From assembly GCF_963169125.1 (NCBI RefSeq), contig NC_084802.1:19158896-19222895 (forward strand): 64,000 bases of DNA, read 5' to 3'. Source of the DNA: Humulus lupulus (lineage: Eukaryota > Streptophyta > Magnoliopsida > Rosales > Cannabaceae). Shown piece after piece: positions 20,217-35,050 of this stretch. Numbering within the stretch: the stretch's first letter is position 1; each line of letters begins with the position of its first letter. The notes under the pieces are model-generated. The model saw nothing but the letters and a program-made list of their open reading frames with translations. It ran no database searches and was not told the DNA's origin. The position numbers were made by a program, and so were the translations under genes.

Positions 20217-23200
20217 TGTAACGCCTTGGTTACCCCAAAACCGTTACGGTGAACTTTGAACCGTGAATTTAACTCGCTAACCGAGTTCTTTGGTTAAAAA
20301 CGTGCTTATAGGTAATATTAATAGGTTGAGGTGGAAATCCAATCAAAATGAAATGATATATTTTATTTAAAACATAAAACTATTCACGGGCCCATAAAAA
20401 CGTTTACAAGTTATTTACAATGCAAAATGATCATTACTGTTTAAAATTTACAACCCACCGATCTAAGCGGAAAAAATAGGGTAAACCCCCTAGTTCCCTT
20501 GAGAACTCCTTGGTCGTGGTGGTCAAGCGGCCGCATATGTACACATCACCACCTAAGCTCTCCACTCAAGGCTGGGTGAGCTTTTCTTTCCCTTGAACTG
20601 CACCACATAGCACCCATGAGCCAAAGCCCAGCAAGAAAACACAATAATGCATATAAATATTATCAAATGATTATCATTATAATCACACAGAGGATATAGC
20701 TCTGAACAGATGAGTGAATATCACTTGAGGTTCTAGTAAACCATAATGAGTGATTGACAAGCAAGTCACTAGCTTAAACAAATGAGTGACTATTTGGTAA
20801 GTCACTAGCTTAAACAGATGAGTGACTGATGGGTAAGTCACTAGCTTAAACAATTAAGTGACTGATGGGTAAGTCACTACGGGGCTCGGCACCCATAGCC
20901 ATGTGACTAAACAGTCACCGGGGCTCGCTGGCCCTGGCTCTAAATGACTAGCCTTTGGCTAGACAAGCACTTTTAGTATTCATCGAACTTGAGGTCGGTC
21001 TGACATTAACGCTCTTTTGAGTCATTCAATGCAGATGTCGATTAGATCTAATCTTTGTTGGCCTGCGTTAAACACGCTAAGGCCGTTCTTGACTTATGAG
21101 TCAACGACATATGACCAGTGCCCAGTACCACTGCCAAACTTGACTAATGAGTCTCAACTTCACAGTTGATGTTGACACCATTGCCAATTCTGACTATTCA
21201 GTCAGAGCCATACACAAGTGAGAAAAATATGCTAAGCATTCAATATTCAATCCATGTCCACATTTAAACATTCAGCATGTCTCATGAATAACCATGCATG
21301 TCACATATAGGGTGCAATTTTCTTACCTCGAGTTCGAGGGAGAATAATAAAAGAACGACCCTTGAGAACGATCTGCCCTTTAGTTCCTTAGCGGTCACCT
21401 AGTCATAACCAATTGGAATCCATTAATAAAGTAAATCAATAAGAGGTTCACAATCTAAAACCATGCTTCCGGGATCAATCTCGCACTCTCGAGAATCTCA
21501 ATCTACCCAAACGAGGTAAAGGAACCAATCCCCGAGCCTTAAAAGTCATCTCGAGCCCTAAAATAGGCTTGCTGGAAAATGGACCAGCGCTGCAGCGCTA
21601 TTAGGTGGCACTGAGGCGCTATTTCAAGTCAGAGAGACCCAGCTCTTTGCCCTGCTTAGCGCTGAGGCGTCATCCGCAGACCATAATCTTTCCTGGTTCT
21701 TTCCTTGTGACTTGCCCTAAAAACTAAGCTTCCAAACCAATCCCAAACATCAAATTCAACCCCTAAACTTCATACATATCACAACCTCATCAAAACCCAA
21801 TCAACCTTACTCAAAAACTTCCATTGATTCCCAACTACACACCTCAAATTCCTCAAATGAAAAACCATACGAAAAAACAGAGTATAGCTTATATTCATGG
21901 ATGAATTCTTACCTCAAGTTGGATTTGAGTCCTCTTCAATGGATGAACTAAGGCTCTAAGCTCCAAACTTTGATTCCCTAGCTTAGTTCTTCAAATTGAG
22001 ATCAAAACTTCAAAGGAGGAAGGAGGAGGAATAATGATCGGTTGAAGGAGAAGAGTGCTCTGTTTTGGGTAAGCTTCTACAGTCCAAATGCTGATATATA
22101 TCTTAGGGCTGAAAAGACCATTTTGCCCCTAGGTCAAATTGTAATGCCCCAAATTTCCTAATAAGGTTTAGGACCTTGATTAGGAGGCTGGGATGTCCAT
22201 AATTGATTTACTATGATATTTAATGATTATATGCATGTTTATGTGAATTATATTATTATATGATGGTGAATGCATGCATATGGGTTCAATTTTAATTATA
22301 AGGGAATTTTGCTAATTTGGCTCGTTGAGGGCGTGATTGTGTATTTTCATGCATGTGGGTGAATTATAAATAATACCACATGATATGTGGATTGGCTCGA
22401 GCCATTCGGCATGAGACGATCATGAAATGCAAGTGTTCGGTCTAGTCATAACGGGTTTAAGTTCGAGGCTCGGGGTGAGTCTCGGGGTCATTTTGATGAC
22501 CTGAACATTACCAGGAATAAAAGGATAATGGGATATGATTTATTGATATTTGAGATTCTTGGAAATAACGGGAATTTGTGGGTGTTAATTATAATTAATG
22601 AGATAGGCGGGAAAGGACGGTTTTACCCTTGGGAGATTTTAGAAGCCTTTATTTGATCTAGGGGAAAAATGGTCTTTTCAACCCTAAGATATATATCAAC
22701 CTTTGAGTTTAGAAGGCTGTGGAATGGTTGAAAACAGAGCATCCTCATCTTCAGTTCTTCTCTCCTCACCCGTACACCATTTTCCCTCTTTCTCTCTTTG
22801 GAATTTTGAGAGCCAACTTGCGGTAACAAGCTAGGAGATCAAAGGTGGGAGCTTAGGAACGTGATTCAGCCATTGAAGGGGATTCAAAATCAAGTTTGAG
22901 GTAAGTTCCAGCCATTAGTTTTATGGTATACTCTATTTTGGCTTTAAACTTTCAGCTTGTGATTTCTTGGTTAATAGTTGGAATTAGTGGAAGTTTTTGA
23001 GTAAGATTGATTGGGTTTTGATGGGGGTTTGATATAGATGATGTTTAGGGGTTGAATTGGGTATCTTAATGATGTTTGGGACTGGTTTGAAGGTTTGGTT
23101 TCGGGGAAAACGCAGGGGAGAAAAAATCTGGTTCTTGCTGTTTTGCATAATGAGCCGCGGCCTGGCTATGGTGAGTCGCGGCCTGCGTGGTTTGTTGAGG

Positions 23201-25503
23201 GAGATAAGCCTCTGTCTGAGAGGTGAGCCGCGGCACGGCTAGGGAGGGCCGCGACCCAGGGAAGCATTTTTGGCCAGAAATGGGTTTTTGACTTGGGGAT
23301 GCTAGCTTTAGGCCTCGGGATCGATCATACCACCTGGTTTAGTGTGGATTGATGTCCCGGAGTCTAGATATTGGTTTGGGAACCTATGTTGATTATTTTT
23401 ATTAATGTTGTCCCGTATTTGGTTATGACTAGGTGACCGCTAAAGGACTAAAAGTTGATCGTTCTCAAGGGTCGTTCTTTTAATCATTCTTGCTCGAACC
23501 CAAAGTAAGAAAACTGCACCCCATGTGTGACATGCATGGCTATGTATGATGCATGTTGGATGTTTAAATGTAAACATTGATAGCATAATGAATGCTTAGC
23601 AATCTTGCTCATTTGCATATGATTGCTATTGAGGTATGCTGGATGATTAAGTGTGATGCATGTGATGCACGAGTAACATGTGATTAGGGCATGCCATGGA
23701 TATCGAATATGTGATTGGTTAGAGCTTGAGTCTCTATGTTTGTGCATGATCATTATTATGCTCGCAATTGTTAAGTAAGCATGTTGAATGCCCATCTTTG
23801 GATGTTTGATATATGATATATGTTTGGTAGCAATGCTTACTTGTGCATGGTATTGACTCATTAGTCAGAATTGGCAAAGGTGTTAGTATCAACTGTGAAG
23901 CTGTGACTCATTAGTCAAGTTCGGCAGTGGTACTGGGCATTGGTGACATTGCGCTGACTCATTAGTCAGGACGGCCTTAGCGTGTTCTACTCAAGCCAAC
24001 AAAGATTAGATCTAATTGAATTTCTGCATTGAATGACTCAAATGAGCATTAATGCTGGATCAACCTCAAGTTCGATGAATATTATAAGCGCTTGAAGGCT
24101 AGTGGCTTACCCAACAGCCACTCTTCCATTTGAATTAGTGACCTGCTTGTCAGTCACTCAGTATGGTTTACCAGAACCTGTTGAAGGCTAGTGGCTTACC
24201 CAACAACCACTCTTCCATTTGAATTAGTTACTTGCTTGTCAGTCACTCAGTATGGTTTACCAGAACCTCAAGTGATATTCACTCATCCGATCAGAGCTAT
24301 GAGCTCTATGTGATCATTTTGATCATCATATGCATGGCTTTGGGTGCTGAGCCCCGTAGTGACTTGCTTGTTGGTCACTCAGCATGGTTTACCAGAACCT
24401 CAAGTGTTGAGACACTTATCTGATTAGGATTGACTTGATAGTTATCCAATCAGAAGGGCAGGATTTCTTATCCTGGATACCCCATTATTGTTGAATTCAT
24501 TTGCATGCTTGAAAAAAGCTATGTTTGTTAGGCATGCCAGATATGATTTGATATCACGATATGACTGTTCATGAGCATATGAGTTTTCTTGCTGGGCTTC
24601 GGCTCATGGGTGCTTTGTGGTGCAGGTAAAGGCTAAAGAAAGCTGGACCATCCTTGAGTTGGAGAGCATAGGTGATGACGTGTACATATGCAGCTGCTCG
24701 ACCAATACTTGGGCGAGGTTTGAAAGTGGAACTAGGGTTAAACCTTGTTTTTCCACTTAGAATGACCTGTTGTAAATATTTTCTTGTAATAGACTCTGAA
24801 ATTATATTTTTGGGATCCCAATGTATATAGTAAACGTTCTAATGAAACGTTATATCTTAACCAAAGTTTTTAATCCCTAAACCGCTAATCACACTTAGTT
24901 ACACGTTTATGGCCAAACGACTCGATTAGCGAGTTTAGCACTGTTCGCAATGTGCACTGTAGCGGTCCCTGGAGTTGGGGCGTTGCACAAATAAAGGTTT
25001 CTAAAGACTCCCAAGGGTAAAATCGTCCTTTCCCACCTATTTCGTTAATCATAACTAATACCCTTCAATTTCCGCTATTCTCGATATTCTCAAATACCAA
25101 TAATTCATATCATGTTACCCTTTAATTCTAGGCAACGCTCTAATCATTAAATCACCCCGAGACTCACTCCGAGCCTCAAACTTAATCCCGTTATGACTAA
25201 ACCGCTAATTTATACTCAAAGATCGTCTCATGCCGAATAGCTCGAACAAATCCACATTATAATGTGGCCTCAACAATAAATCACCGACATGCATACAAAT
25301 ATACAATTACGCCCTCAACGAGCCAAATTACCAAAATACCCCTGTGATGAAATGTGGACCCACATGCATGCATTTAACATCATATTATAATATAATTCAC
25401 ATAAACATGCATATAATAGTGTAATGGCATAATAAATCAATTATGGCCCTCCCAGCCTACTAATCCAACCATTAAACCACATTAAGGATTTCGGGGTATT
25501 ACA
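20217..25503 (-). repeat. Solo LTR, minus orientation, split by a nested LTR
   Basis: Starts TGTAACGCC and ends GGGGTATTACA on the plus strand; flanks AAAAA and AAAGA are an imperfect duplication. About 2.43 kb without the nested insertion. The ends and boxes, read on the minus strand, parallel those of the nested plus-strand LTR: cacg, tttrg and GGCGTTACA at one end, TGTAATACCCC at the other. A 36-bp unit with AAGTCACTAGC is repeated three times at about 20762-20880. GCGCT words cluster at 21585-21670. Confidence 0.85.
22140..24987 (+). repeat. Solo LTR, plus orientation (2848 bp), nested
   Basis: Starts TGTAATGCCCC and ends GGGGCGTTGCA, with perfect 5-bp duplications CAAAT at 22135-22139 and 24988-24992. 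It contains a TATA-like GATATATATC near 22688, then a CT-rich leader, a donor-like GAGGTAAGTTCC near 22899, CCGCGGC words at 23154-23258, a second donor-like box near 23503, and the conserved box at 24584-24632. An 89-bp unit is duplicated in tandem (24092-24180 and 24181-24269). Confidence 0.92.
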
Positions 25504-25915
25504 AAAGATATTTTGGGAAATTAGCAGGTATAATGTTTTTTTATCTAATTTTTTCATTTTTACATCATTTATTATTTTATTTCATTTATATATACATAGT
25601 TTCTTTTATTTTTACGTTAATAGTAAATTTACACTTTCATTTATACAATCTAGTCATGAAACCTCAAAATTTTCAGTCTTTTCATTCTATTTCCCAATAT
25701 TTGACATTTTAATGCAAATTTTATTTCATAGAGATAACTAGTTTTTGGATTTGCTGAATATATTTATTTATATATAAATGATATCACTACTTGTATTTAG
25801 GTGAAGAAGAAAGTGTAACTTTTTTCTTAGAGAGCTACATTAATCATTTGTCATGCATACACATGCCAAGTTGAATAAGTACACTTTATATATATACAGA
25901 TATTCAAATACAAGC
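25504..25915. other. AT-rich spacer
   Basis: No gene seen. The last 20 bases resemble one unit of the TGCAAC-rich tract that lies right of the 28-kb element, suggesting the element landed at the edge of that tract. Confidence 0.5.
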
Positions 25916-28900
25916 TCATGTGTAACGTCTCCAAAAAATGCTAATAGGGTTTAGTGCCTTGTTTAGCGTGTCGGGAGGGCATAACTGGATATATGTGTGA
26001 TTAACTGATTAAATGTGTGACTATGTGGCATGCATGATATATATTATGATGTGAGTATGATTATATGCATGTTTATGAGTATTAAATATGCATTTGGGTC
26101 CATTCTTGATAGTTGGGGCATATTTGTAATATTGGCCCGTTGCGGGCATAAATGTTATTATATGTGAGAAAATGATTGAGACCACATTATCATGTGGATA
26201 TATGTGCAGTAAACGGCTCGAGGCAATTATAGTGAGCGTATTGGTAGAATAGTCACAACGGGGTTTAATACCCGGCTCCGGGCGAGCCTAGGGGTATTTT
26301 TGGAAGTTAATGTATATTTGAGGTTAATTGAGTAATAAGTAGGTATTTGGTAATTATTTGAACATGTCAGGATTAAATGGGAATTGGTAGGATAACTTGA
26401 GGAATTAGTGGGAATCGAGAAATGACCATTCTACCCCTAGAAGCAATTAGGGGGCTAGGAAAACTTAAGGGCAATTTGGTCTTTTAGAGTTAAGGATATA
26501 CTTAGTGGGAAGCTTAGGAGGAGGCCAGAATTACTACAATAAGACTCTCGGCTTTCCCTCTCCCTCTCCCTCTTACTCAAGATTTCTCTCTCTCTCCCTC
26601 CACTTCTCTTTTGCCTTAAAGTTAAGAAAACTCAAGGAAACAAAACTGAAGGATTTGAGTTGGAAACCAGGGGGAGTTTAATTGAGGCTTCAAATTGAGG
26701 TAAGAGTTCTGTTCAGTTCTGCTGGAATTTAGATTTGTTAGGCTTAATCTATTTAGGTTTCTAGCAAGGAGTTATTGTTGGTTGAAGTGGTGGGTTCAAT
26801 AGAATATTTTGATGTTTTATGCATAAGAAATGTGATTAAAAGTCCTAGACTCGTTTCTGGACTTGGTTTGGGTTTGAGAGTATAATTGAGGATGTATTTT
26901 GGAGGATTTGGCTGGGAAAAACCCTGGAAAACCCAAGGGATTCTTGGTTCACGGGGGCGCACCGTGACCCAGTTCATGGGTGTCGCAACCCTTGTGCCCC
27001 GGATGCCCTAGGAGGGTTTGCTGATTTATAGGCATGCCGCGACCCTAGGGGGCAAGTCACGACCCGCCTTCCCCCAGATGCAGAGGTTGCGCCTCTGACT
27101 TGAGGCATGCTGCAACCCTCAGGGCCAGGTCGCGGCCCGCCTAGACAGTTTTAGCCTAGGTTTGTCTTAAGGCTCATGGAGGCTCGGGGATCTAAACTTA
27201 AGCGCTCGGGACGATTTCTACTACCCGGTTTAGTAGAAATTGAGGTCCCAGAGGCTAGTATTTTAATCCAAAGATTTTAAATGGTTTAGAATCTTATGGT
27301 TATCCATTATCGCATTGTGACTAGGTTTTACCGCGAGGGCTCAAAAATTAAGGATCGTGCTCGAGGTTATTATACTCTTGCTGCTCAGGATTAGAGGTAA
27401 GAAAACTGCACCCATGTGGCTGTCATTGGGACTGAGATACCATGTAATTGAATATGTGCATTTTGTAAGTTATATATCTATTATGTGAGATATGAAAGTA
27501 TGGCCTAATGGTCTCAGGGTTGATAATAAGCGTATTGGACGCAGCTCGGCCTAAGTGAGCTGGGGTTATCTAAATAATCAGAGGACTCGGCGTAAGCGAG
27601 CCGGGGTCAGCTAAATAATCAGAGGACTCGGCCTAAGCGAGTTGGGGTCAACTAAATAATCAGAGGACTCAACCTAAGTGAGCCAGGGTCAGCTAAATAA
27701 CCAGAGGTCTCTGCCTAAGAGCAACGGCACCTAATTACTCATATTATAGTTTGAGTATATGTGAAATTATATGCTAATTGTTGCCTAGCTTGATACTTGT
27801 ATTCTGTTGATTAATTGGTTTGAAGTTTATTAATCACTCTTGTGCTATATATGTTTGTTGTTTTTAAGTTTTCTTACTGAACCTTGGCTCACGGGTGGTA
27901 CGTGGTGCAGGTACGGGAGTTGATAGTTGGGCCAGCCATGAGTTTGAGAGCTTCAGGGGTGGTGTGTACATATGTAGCTTGCTCGATCGCCACAGTCGGG
28001 GTAGCTTGAGAGGAACTAGGGGTAAACCTCTGTTTTGCCACTTAGGACGGCTAAATTGTATCTATTTATCTTTTACAAGTCTGTAAACTGATTTTTGGGA
28101 TCCCATGTACAAACTTAATATTTTAATGGAAAATAATCATTTTGTTGACCAAATATTTTTTTACTTGACCTTGACTTAGTTTTTAATTACACATTTAAGT
28201 TTAAACGATTTGCTTAGCAGGTTAAGCACTATTTTAAATTGTAATGACCCAACTTATTCTAGACTTTGGACCATTAAAACTACTTATACATAGATACTAT
28301 TCTTAAGAAAACTTACATACAAAATAATCATAATTTCATTAAAAACTGTAAAACCAAGGTTAAAATACATAAAATTCAGGGTAGGATATGGGATCCCATT
28401 ATTTTGAAAATAAAACATAACATAACTTAATTCTTAAATAAATTAGTTACAAAATTAAGTTTGGAAATACATAGAAATCATAATTAAAAGACTTAAACAA
28501 CTTCATCCTCGAATCATTCACGCAATCCACTGATTCCATTCTCCCTCAATACACAATCCCAAGCTGCCAAGAATCTTTCCGTCGTCATACTATTTTCCTG
28601 GACATATAAAATAAAGGAATGAGCCTAATGCCCAGCAAAAAAATCTACTACAAGCATGAAACATAAACATAAACTATAAATGTATAACATATAACATATA
28701 CTATAAACATATGACTACACTAACACATACCACATAAGACTACACTATTAATGGCCATTATGACATGTGATAAACCATCTGTGTCCCATGTCTAATATTT
28801 GAGGTAGGTTAAATCACATGGTAATATATGATAACCCATCTAAATCCCCTGTCTAATATTTGAGGTAGGGCAAATCATATGATAGTATATGATAACCCAT

Positions 28901-29076
28901 CTGGATCCCCTGTCTAAAATTTGAGGTAGGGTAAATCATAACTATAAACATAAAGATGATAAACACTAGGGCACTAAGCAACTATGAGCCCTAGATAAAA
29001 CGTAACATAACATAAAATTGTCATAACATATTATACATAAACATAACACGTAACATATAGAAATTATCCTATTTTC

Positions 29077-31387
29077 TGTAACGACCCCAAATTTGCTAAT
29101 AAGGCTTAAGGGCCTTGATTAGTGTGCCGGGAGGGCGTAAATGGGATTAGAGTGAATAGTACTTATTTGAAAGTGGTATTATGTGATTAATGGTGCTTAA
29201 ATGATATTATATGATAATTGATGATATTATGTGATAATATGTAATAAATATGTTGTATATGTGGATAATTCTATAGCCGGCGACTCGAGGCGATCTTAGG
29301 GCTAGATAGCGGGAAAAGTCACAACGGGGCATTATAATTGACTTTGGGCAAGTCAGGGGTATTTTAGGTATCGGGTAGTGATTTAGACTATCGGGTGATG
29401 GAAATAAATATATGGAGATATATTTGAGGTTAGAGAGTTTAGGCGGGAATATTGGGGAAATTTACTATTTTGCCCTCGGGGGTGTTTTCGGTACCCCGAG
29501 CTTTGGGAATAGTCTAATAACCTAAGGATATACTTGGAAGACTTTAGAAAATTGTAGACCCAAAATTAGACCGACCCTTTCTCAGCTCTTTCTCTCTCTT
29601 CTCTCTCTTAAGGAAGAACAACACTGAAATTTGAGGGGGAATTACTGGAATCAAGCTGAATCTTTGAGGAACTAAAGGGCTGAATTAGAGGTTGAGCTCA
29701 AGAACTAATCAAGGACTAAATTAGAGCCAGGGTAAGCATTGATTTTCATTCTGTGGTTAGGAACTTTAAGAAAAATGGCTGAGTTTTTAACAGTTGTTAT
29801 TTTGATATTCAAGGGGGAGTTTGAGGCTTGAAACTTTGAAGATAGGTCAGGGGATTCTTGGAGGAACGATTCTACAACTGAGGTAAGTTTCAATTCAAAG
29901 TTTGATGGTTGAGTTTTAGTATTTCCATGGCTGGTTTTGAGTTTTTAGGTTTGAAATCTCAGAAGTTGGAATTGGGATTTTGGTGAGTGTTAGGCTGGAT
30001 TTTTGGTGGAATTGTGTTGTTTAAATCATTCTAATGATGTTGTTATTAAATGGTTTTGAGTTGGGAGCTTTGGGATGGCCAAAAGTGAGGTTTAGAGGTT
30101 GAAAATGGTGGGTTTTTCTGGGTTCGAAGGGTCGGGCCGCGGCATAGTTCTTGGTGAGCCGCGACCCTTCGAAGCTGATGCATGCTGAGGAAGGAGGGCG
30201 GGCCACGACATGGTCCAAGAAATGCCGTGGCCCTTACCTATTTTTGTGCCTTAAGTGGGCTCTGTTTGGGGCCATGTCATGGCATGGATGGCCTATGCCA
30301 GGGCCCTTAAGGGATTTTGGGATTTTGAGATTTTAGGCTTGGGAATTTAACCTAGGGTGCTCGGGATTGAATCTTTTACCATATTTGGTGAAGTTCAATG
30401 TTCCGAGGACTAGAACTTGGTTTAGAAACTCATTTAAGATTTTTAATGGTATCCTTCATCATGGTTGTGACTAGGTGCTAAGCTAGGGCTCGGGGATCGG
30501 ATCGCGCTCAAGGAGTATCGCCCGTAACTAATTCATCTAGTAGTCAAAGGTAAGAAAACGACACCCGGTTGAATATTTGAACGGGACTAAGGGCTCCCTG
30601 ATATATATGATTGAAAGAATGGTATCATGCCGTGTAAATTTTAAACCAACGGCCTAAGTGTGCCACGGTTAACTTGTGCAATTGGCACGGCTCGGACACT
30701 GGTATCCGAGGACAACTTGTTATGCACTGAGCTCGGTTTAAGCGGGCCGGAGTCAGTGGGTTAAACAGATGGTGCGACCTAAGGTGTCGGCCCTAGTATT
30801 TGTGTTAATTGATTATTATATTTGGCTATGAATTTGATTAATGAGAGTGTTGAATAATCTAAGTATAGATGAAGTTATTGTACCTTGAAGTATGCTTATA
30901 TGCTATGGGTTGAATATCTGGACATGCTTACTAGAATATCCGTTTGAAAATATTGTATATGCTGTGTATGTTGTTTTCTTGCTGGGCCTTGGCTCACGGG
31001 TGCTGCGTGGTGCAGGTAAAGGCAAGGGCAAGATTGATCAACCCTGATTGGAGAGCTCTGCAGGGTGATTGTACATGTCAGGCCGCTCAACCGCCACAGT
31101 TGAGGAGATTACAGGGACGAGAGGACCAGAACCTTGTATTTTGCCTTAGTATGGCTAATGGTTACTCTTAACTGTTGAATTTTGTAAACCAACTTTAAAC
31201 ATTGTACTTCGGGGGATCCCTTCTGTAAATGATTTATAATCTATAAAATGTTTCTTTTGTGGCCAAAATGTCTTTTAGCCCTAGAACACTTTAGCTAATA
31301 ACACGTTTTGAATAAACGACTTGATTAGCAAGTCTCACACCTTTATAAACACACAGTGTAGCGGTCTTGGCTATCTAGGGCATTACA
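29077..31387 (+). repeat. Solo LTR, plus orientation (2311 bp), third nesting level
   Basis: Starts TGTAACGACCCC and ends AGGGCATTACA, with perfect 5-bp duplications TTTTC at 29072-29076 and 31388-31392. The empty site is preserved in the other family member near 16270. It has donor-like sites near 29882 and 30549, GCCGCGG-type words at 30131-30235, and the conserved box at 30974-31023. Confidence 0.93.
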
Positions 31388-32517
31388 TTTTCCTTACCAT
31401 ATCGGGATGTGAGAACAAGGATGGGATTTTGGAACACTCCTAAAAACCATTAATGGAGAGGTGAGTATTCTAAAAGAAGGAGATGAAAAAGAAATGAATC
31501 TAAACCACCGAGAAGAAGAACTTACCGAAATGAAACCTCAAGTTCAAAGACTATAAGAACTAATGAAACAATACAGAAAGGAACTAAGAATATAAATACC
31601 TTGAATGCACTATAACTGAACTGCACCTCGATATCGGAATACTCACTATTATCCTTACTTCCCAAGTGTTTAATCTTAGAATGATAAAGCTTATAACCCC
31701 AACCCAAGTGTTTAACACTCTAAAGTAAACCTAGCAGCTTGAAGGCTCTGAACTCAGCTTGAAGAATGAAGAAATGGCTGCGTACTAGGTCCTATTTATG
31801 GAGTTCAAGAATGAAAAGATCTTCTTTTAGCTTGAATAAAATAATGACTATTTAATTGAAAATCATTTGAATATTCATTCAGCAGAGGCTTAAGACTCGG
31901 TCAAAAAGATTCTGGGCTTATCAAGAGTTTATGGAATAAAATGAGCTCGGTTTCAAAATTATTCAAAATTCATGCCCTAGAGCTGATATATCGCCCATGC
32001 TAGGCGATATATCGCCTGGGCTGATATTCTTGAGGCTCGTCGAAGTGTTCGTGCGAAGTTCACGTGTTTTTGTATTCCCCGAGTGGCGATATATCGCCCC
32101 CTAGAGTTGCGATATATCGGCATACGCTGAAATATTATACACGTAATTGCACTTTTTCAGCCTAATTTGAATTGAGTAAAAATCTTTGACTGAGTCCTAT
32201 ATTGATTTCAAAGCTGCTGGCAGACTCTGGGATTTTCAAATATTACTCTTAACAAACTATTCCTCATAAATAATTAATTTCTCATTAAATATGCACATGA
32301 CAAGTGTCATTATCTTATTGGGTCTATCTAAACCTTATAGTATAATAAATATGATCTTCATAATCAGTCATTATAATCAAACCTTAGGTTATAATTAGTA
32401 TTCTTAAACTATAGGTTAAACTTATAAAATCTACAAGTGTTGCTACGAGTGTCCAACTAAGTCTCGACTTGAGCCAAAATCCACAGTAATAAGCATACTA
32501 CAACAACTACTAACTAT

Positions 32518-32696
<179 letters not shown>

Positions 32697-32775
32697 TCTA
32701 ACTAGCTAAGTAAAGTTCTTGGACTCTACATAAACACACAGTGTAACGGTCTTGGTTATCTAGGGCGTTACAACT

Positions 32776-32787
32776 TGTTATCAGAGC
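32776..32787 (+). other. Primer-binding site of the 28-kb element
   Basis: TGTTATCAGAGC differs at one base from TGGTATCAGAGC, the usual plant initiator-Met primer site, and lies 3 bp after the LTR end. Confidence 0.75.
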
Positions 32788-34048
32788 GGTTTAGGTTTAA
32801 GGGTTCCTGAAGACTGGCTGGGTGTGTACACTCGCTGCTAAAGATAAGCTTGACTCATGGTTAAGTACTTAATGAAATGATTACGTGGTTAAATGTTTAA
32901 ATTGAACCCATATGCCTTATCTACGTGTTAATATAGAGAAAGCATGATGTGTAAGAGTGTATTTGGTAGTAATGGAATTTGATAATTGGTGTATGAGCAA
33001 TGTAAATTTGTCTTTTGATATGTATATTATGTGTATAAATATTGTGATTGTTTGGACCTGCCCATGGGATGGTTCTGGATATGAATATCAGGGCGAAGGG
33101 GTTAAGTCAGTGATTGCGGACTGATGAAGAACATATGTACTCAAGATAGTTAATTGTACCTAGTATTGTTAGAATGGGGGCTGTAGATGATAGTTAGGGT
33201 CGGAACCCTCCATCTGCCCCTGGAATTCGCAATATATGTTTGCTGGTATGCAAGTAGGGTAGCTAGATCAGGTTAAGGGAATTAAATGGTTGAGTCAACA
33301 GTTCAATTGGGGAAACGATGTTCCGTGTGTCTTGATAGTAAGGGCACCAGTGTTGGTTCAACCTGAGGATGGAAATAGATAAGATTTATCGTATGAACGA
33401 TGTTAGAAGCTTTATCCTCTATTTTTCAAGGAAGGTTTGGGTTTGCTTAGGAACTGACCAGTGGATGGGTGTGATTAACTCCATCGTTTATGATATGAGA
33501 ATGGTAGGTCACGATAGAGTAGTTGCGCCATGTATATGCGGTAAGAGGATGCCCTAATGTGGTGGGAAATAGTACGCCAGACCTGGAATGTTGTCATGAT
33601 AGGTTGGGAGGAAATTCAGACAGTGATTTGATAAAAGAGACTACTGTGATACAGTTTGAACTACGAAGACTAATGAGTTTACAAACTTGGTTTAGAATGG
33701 TAAGACAACGACAGGGTATGTCAATGAATTTGGTGGGTTGGTTAGATCCGCTTTTAGTTTGATGAGGACTGAGCTCTGGGATGGCCCCGAGCATCGAGGT
33801 CGCTCCAGTGAATGAGATTTTCATCTATGCTCGGGCAGTAGAGAGAGCCTTGTTATTAAAGAATAAGAGATGAGATATGGGATGTGTATACTGTAGGGAA
33901 AGGAGCTCAGGTAATGGTATTCCCATTTATGGGTTTAAGTAAGGGCAGATGCCCAGTAACCAGAAAAGAAGGACCCCTGATAGTTCTACTACTCCTGGTT
34001 TTGATTGGAAGGGTTATAATTTACAGGTTAGCCGCCAGGGCGACGATG
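32788..34048 (+). other. Interior of the 28-kb element, left part
   Basis: Non-repetitive within the window, with only short open frames. No gag, protease or RT motif could be recognised. The sequence continues at 39849-40019 and 42209-43073 after removing insertions; those pieces also show no convincing protein motif. Confidence 0.5.
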
Positions 34049-34589
34049 CACTACTACAAAATACCCTTTACGGGACACTTTTTTAGGACACACACATAAA
34101 TGCAAGTCCTTAAAAATATTTATGGAGTTTTTAGGACACTCATTGAGAGTCCTGGAAAAACACAATTTAGGACTCGCAATGAGTGTCCTAAAAAGATATA
34201 CGAGTCATAAAAAAATCTGGGCTAAAAAATGAGTGTTTTACTTAACAATTTTAAGGACTTGCTTTGGGAATCCTTAATACTTTTTAAGGACTCGCTTTGC
34301 GAGTCCTAAAAACACTTGGGCTGAAAAATTAGGAACGGTGACTTTTAAAGACTCGCTTTGTGAGTCCTAATAGAGTATTCAGGACTCTCAAAGTAAGTCC
34401 TTAAAATTGTTTCATTGCTTAAAAAATATAGGGTCAAAATACACATTTGGGATTTATTTCAGTCACACACAAAATATTTTTAATTTAAATAAAAAGAAAT
34501 TGTGTTAACTAAAAAGAATTTATATATTGGATATCATATATTTTTTAATTAAATAAATAAGAAAATTTTAAAATAATAAAAAAAAAAAC

Positions 34590-35050
34590 TGAAACCCTCT
34601 TTCCCTCTATCTTCCCCGAAGCTCTTCCTTCTTTCCCTCCATCTTCCTTCTTTTCCCTCTATCTTCCCCGAGCTCCATCTTCCCTCTTCCCCTCTATCTT
34701 CCTTTTTTTCCCTCTATCTTCCCCGAAGCTCTCTTCTCCGAAGCCCTCTTTCTCTCTCTCGACGGCAGCAAGGGGGTCGGGGTCGGGCTGTTCAGCAGCA
34801 GGGGGCTCGGGGCTGGGCTCGACAGCAACGACTGGTGGCTCGGGGCTGGCCTCGACAGCAACGACTGGTGGCTCAAGGGATGGGCTCGACGGCGGGTGGG
34901 GGGGTCTCGGGTCTGGGCTCGACGGTGCAAGGGCTGGGCAGGACGTGGAGGCTTGGGGGCTCGTTGGGGCTGGACGGCGCGGAGGCTTGGTGGCTCGTTC
35001 GGGCTGGACAACTCAGAGGCTTGATAGGTATACGTGCTTCTACTCTTTGA
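34590..35050 (+). other. CT-rich leader and GC-rich low-complexity block
   Basis: Repeats of CTATCTTCCCCGAAGCTC-like sequence, then a GC-rich block with repeated GGGCTCGAC. It could be the promoter-proximal part and first exon of a chimeric transcript. Open frames here on both strands are low-complexity and I do not call a gene. Confidence 0.4.

Noticed and set aside
20762..20880. CRISPR-like direct repeats
   Set aside because: Three tandem units without distinct spacers, inside a plant LTR.
23484..23861. Minus-strand open frame of 125 codons in the nested LTR
   Set aside because: Composition follows short repeated words (GCATG, CACAT) and no family is recognisable.
27540..27720. CRISPR-like or satellite repeats
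   Set aside because: Four 41-bp tandem units belong to the LTR and recur at 44745-44914 in its partner.
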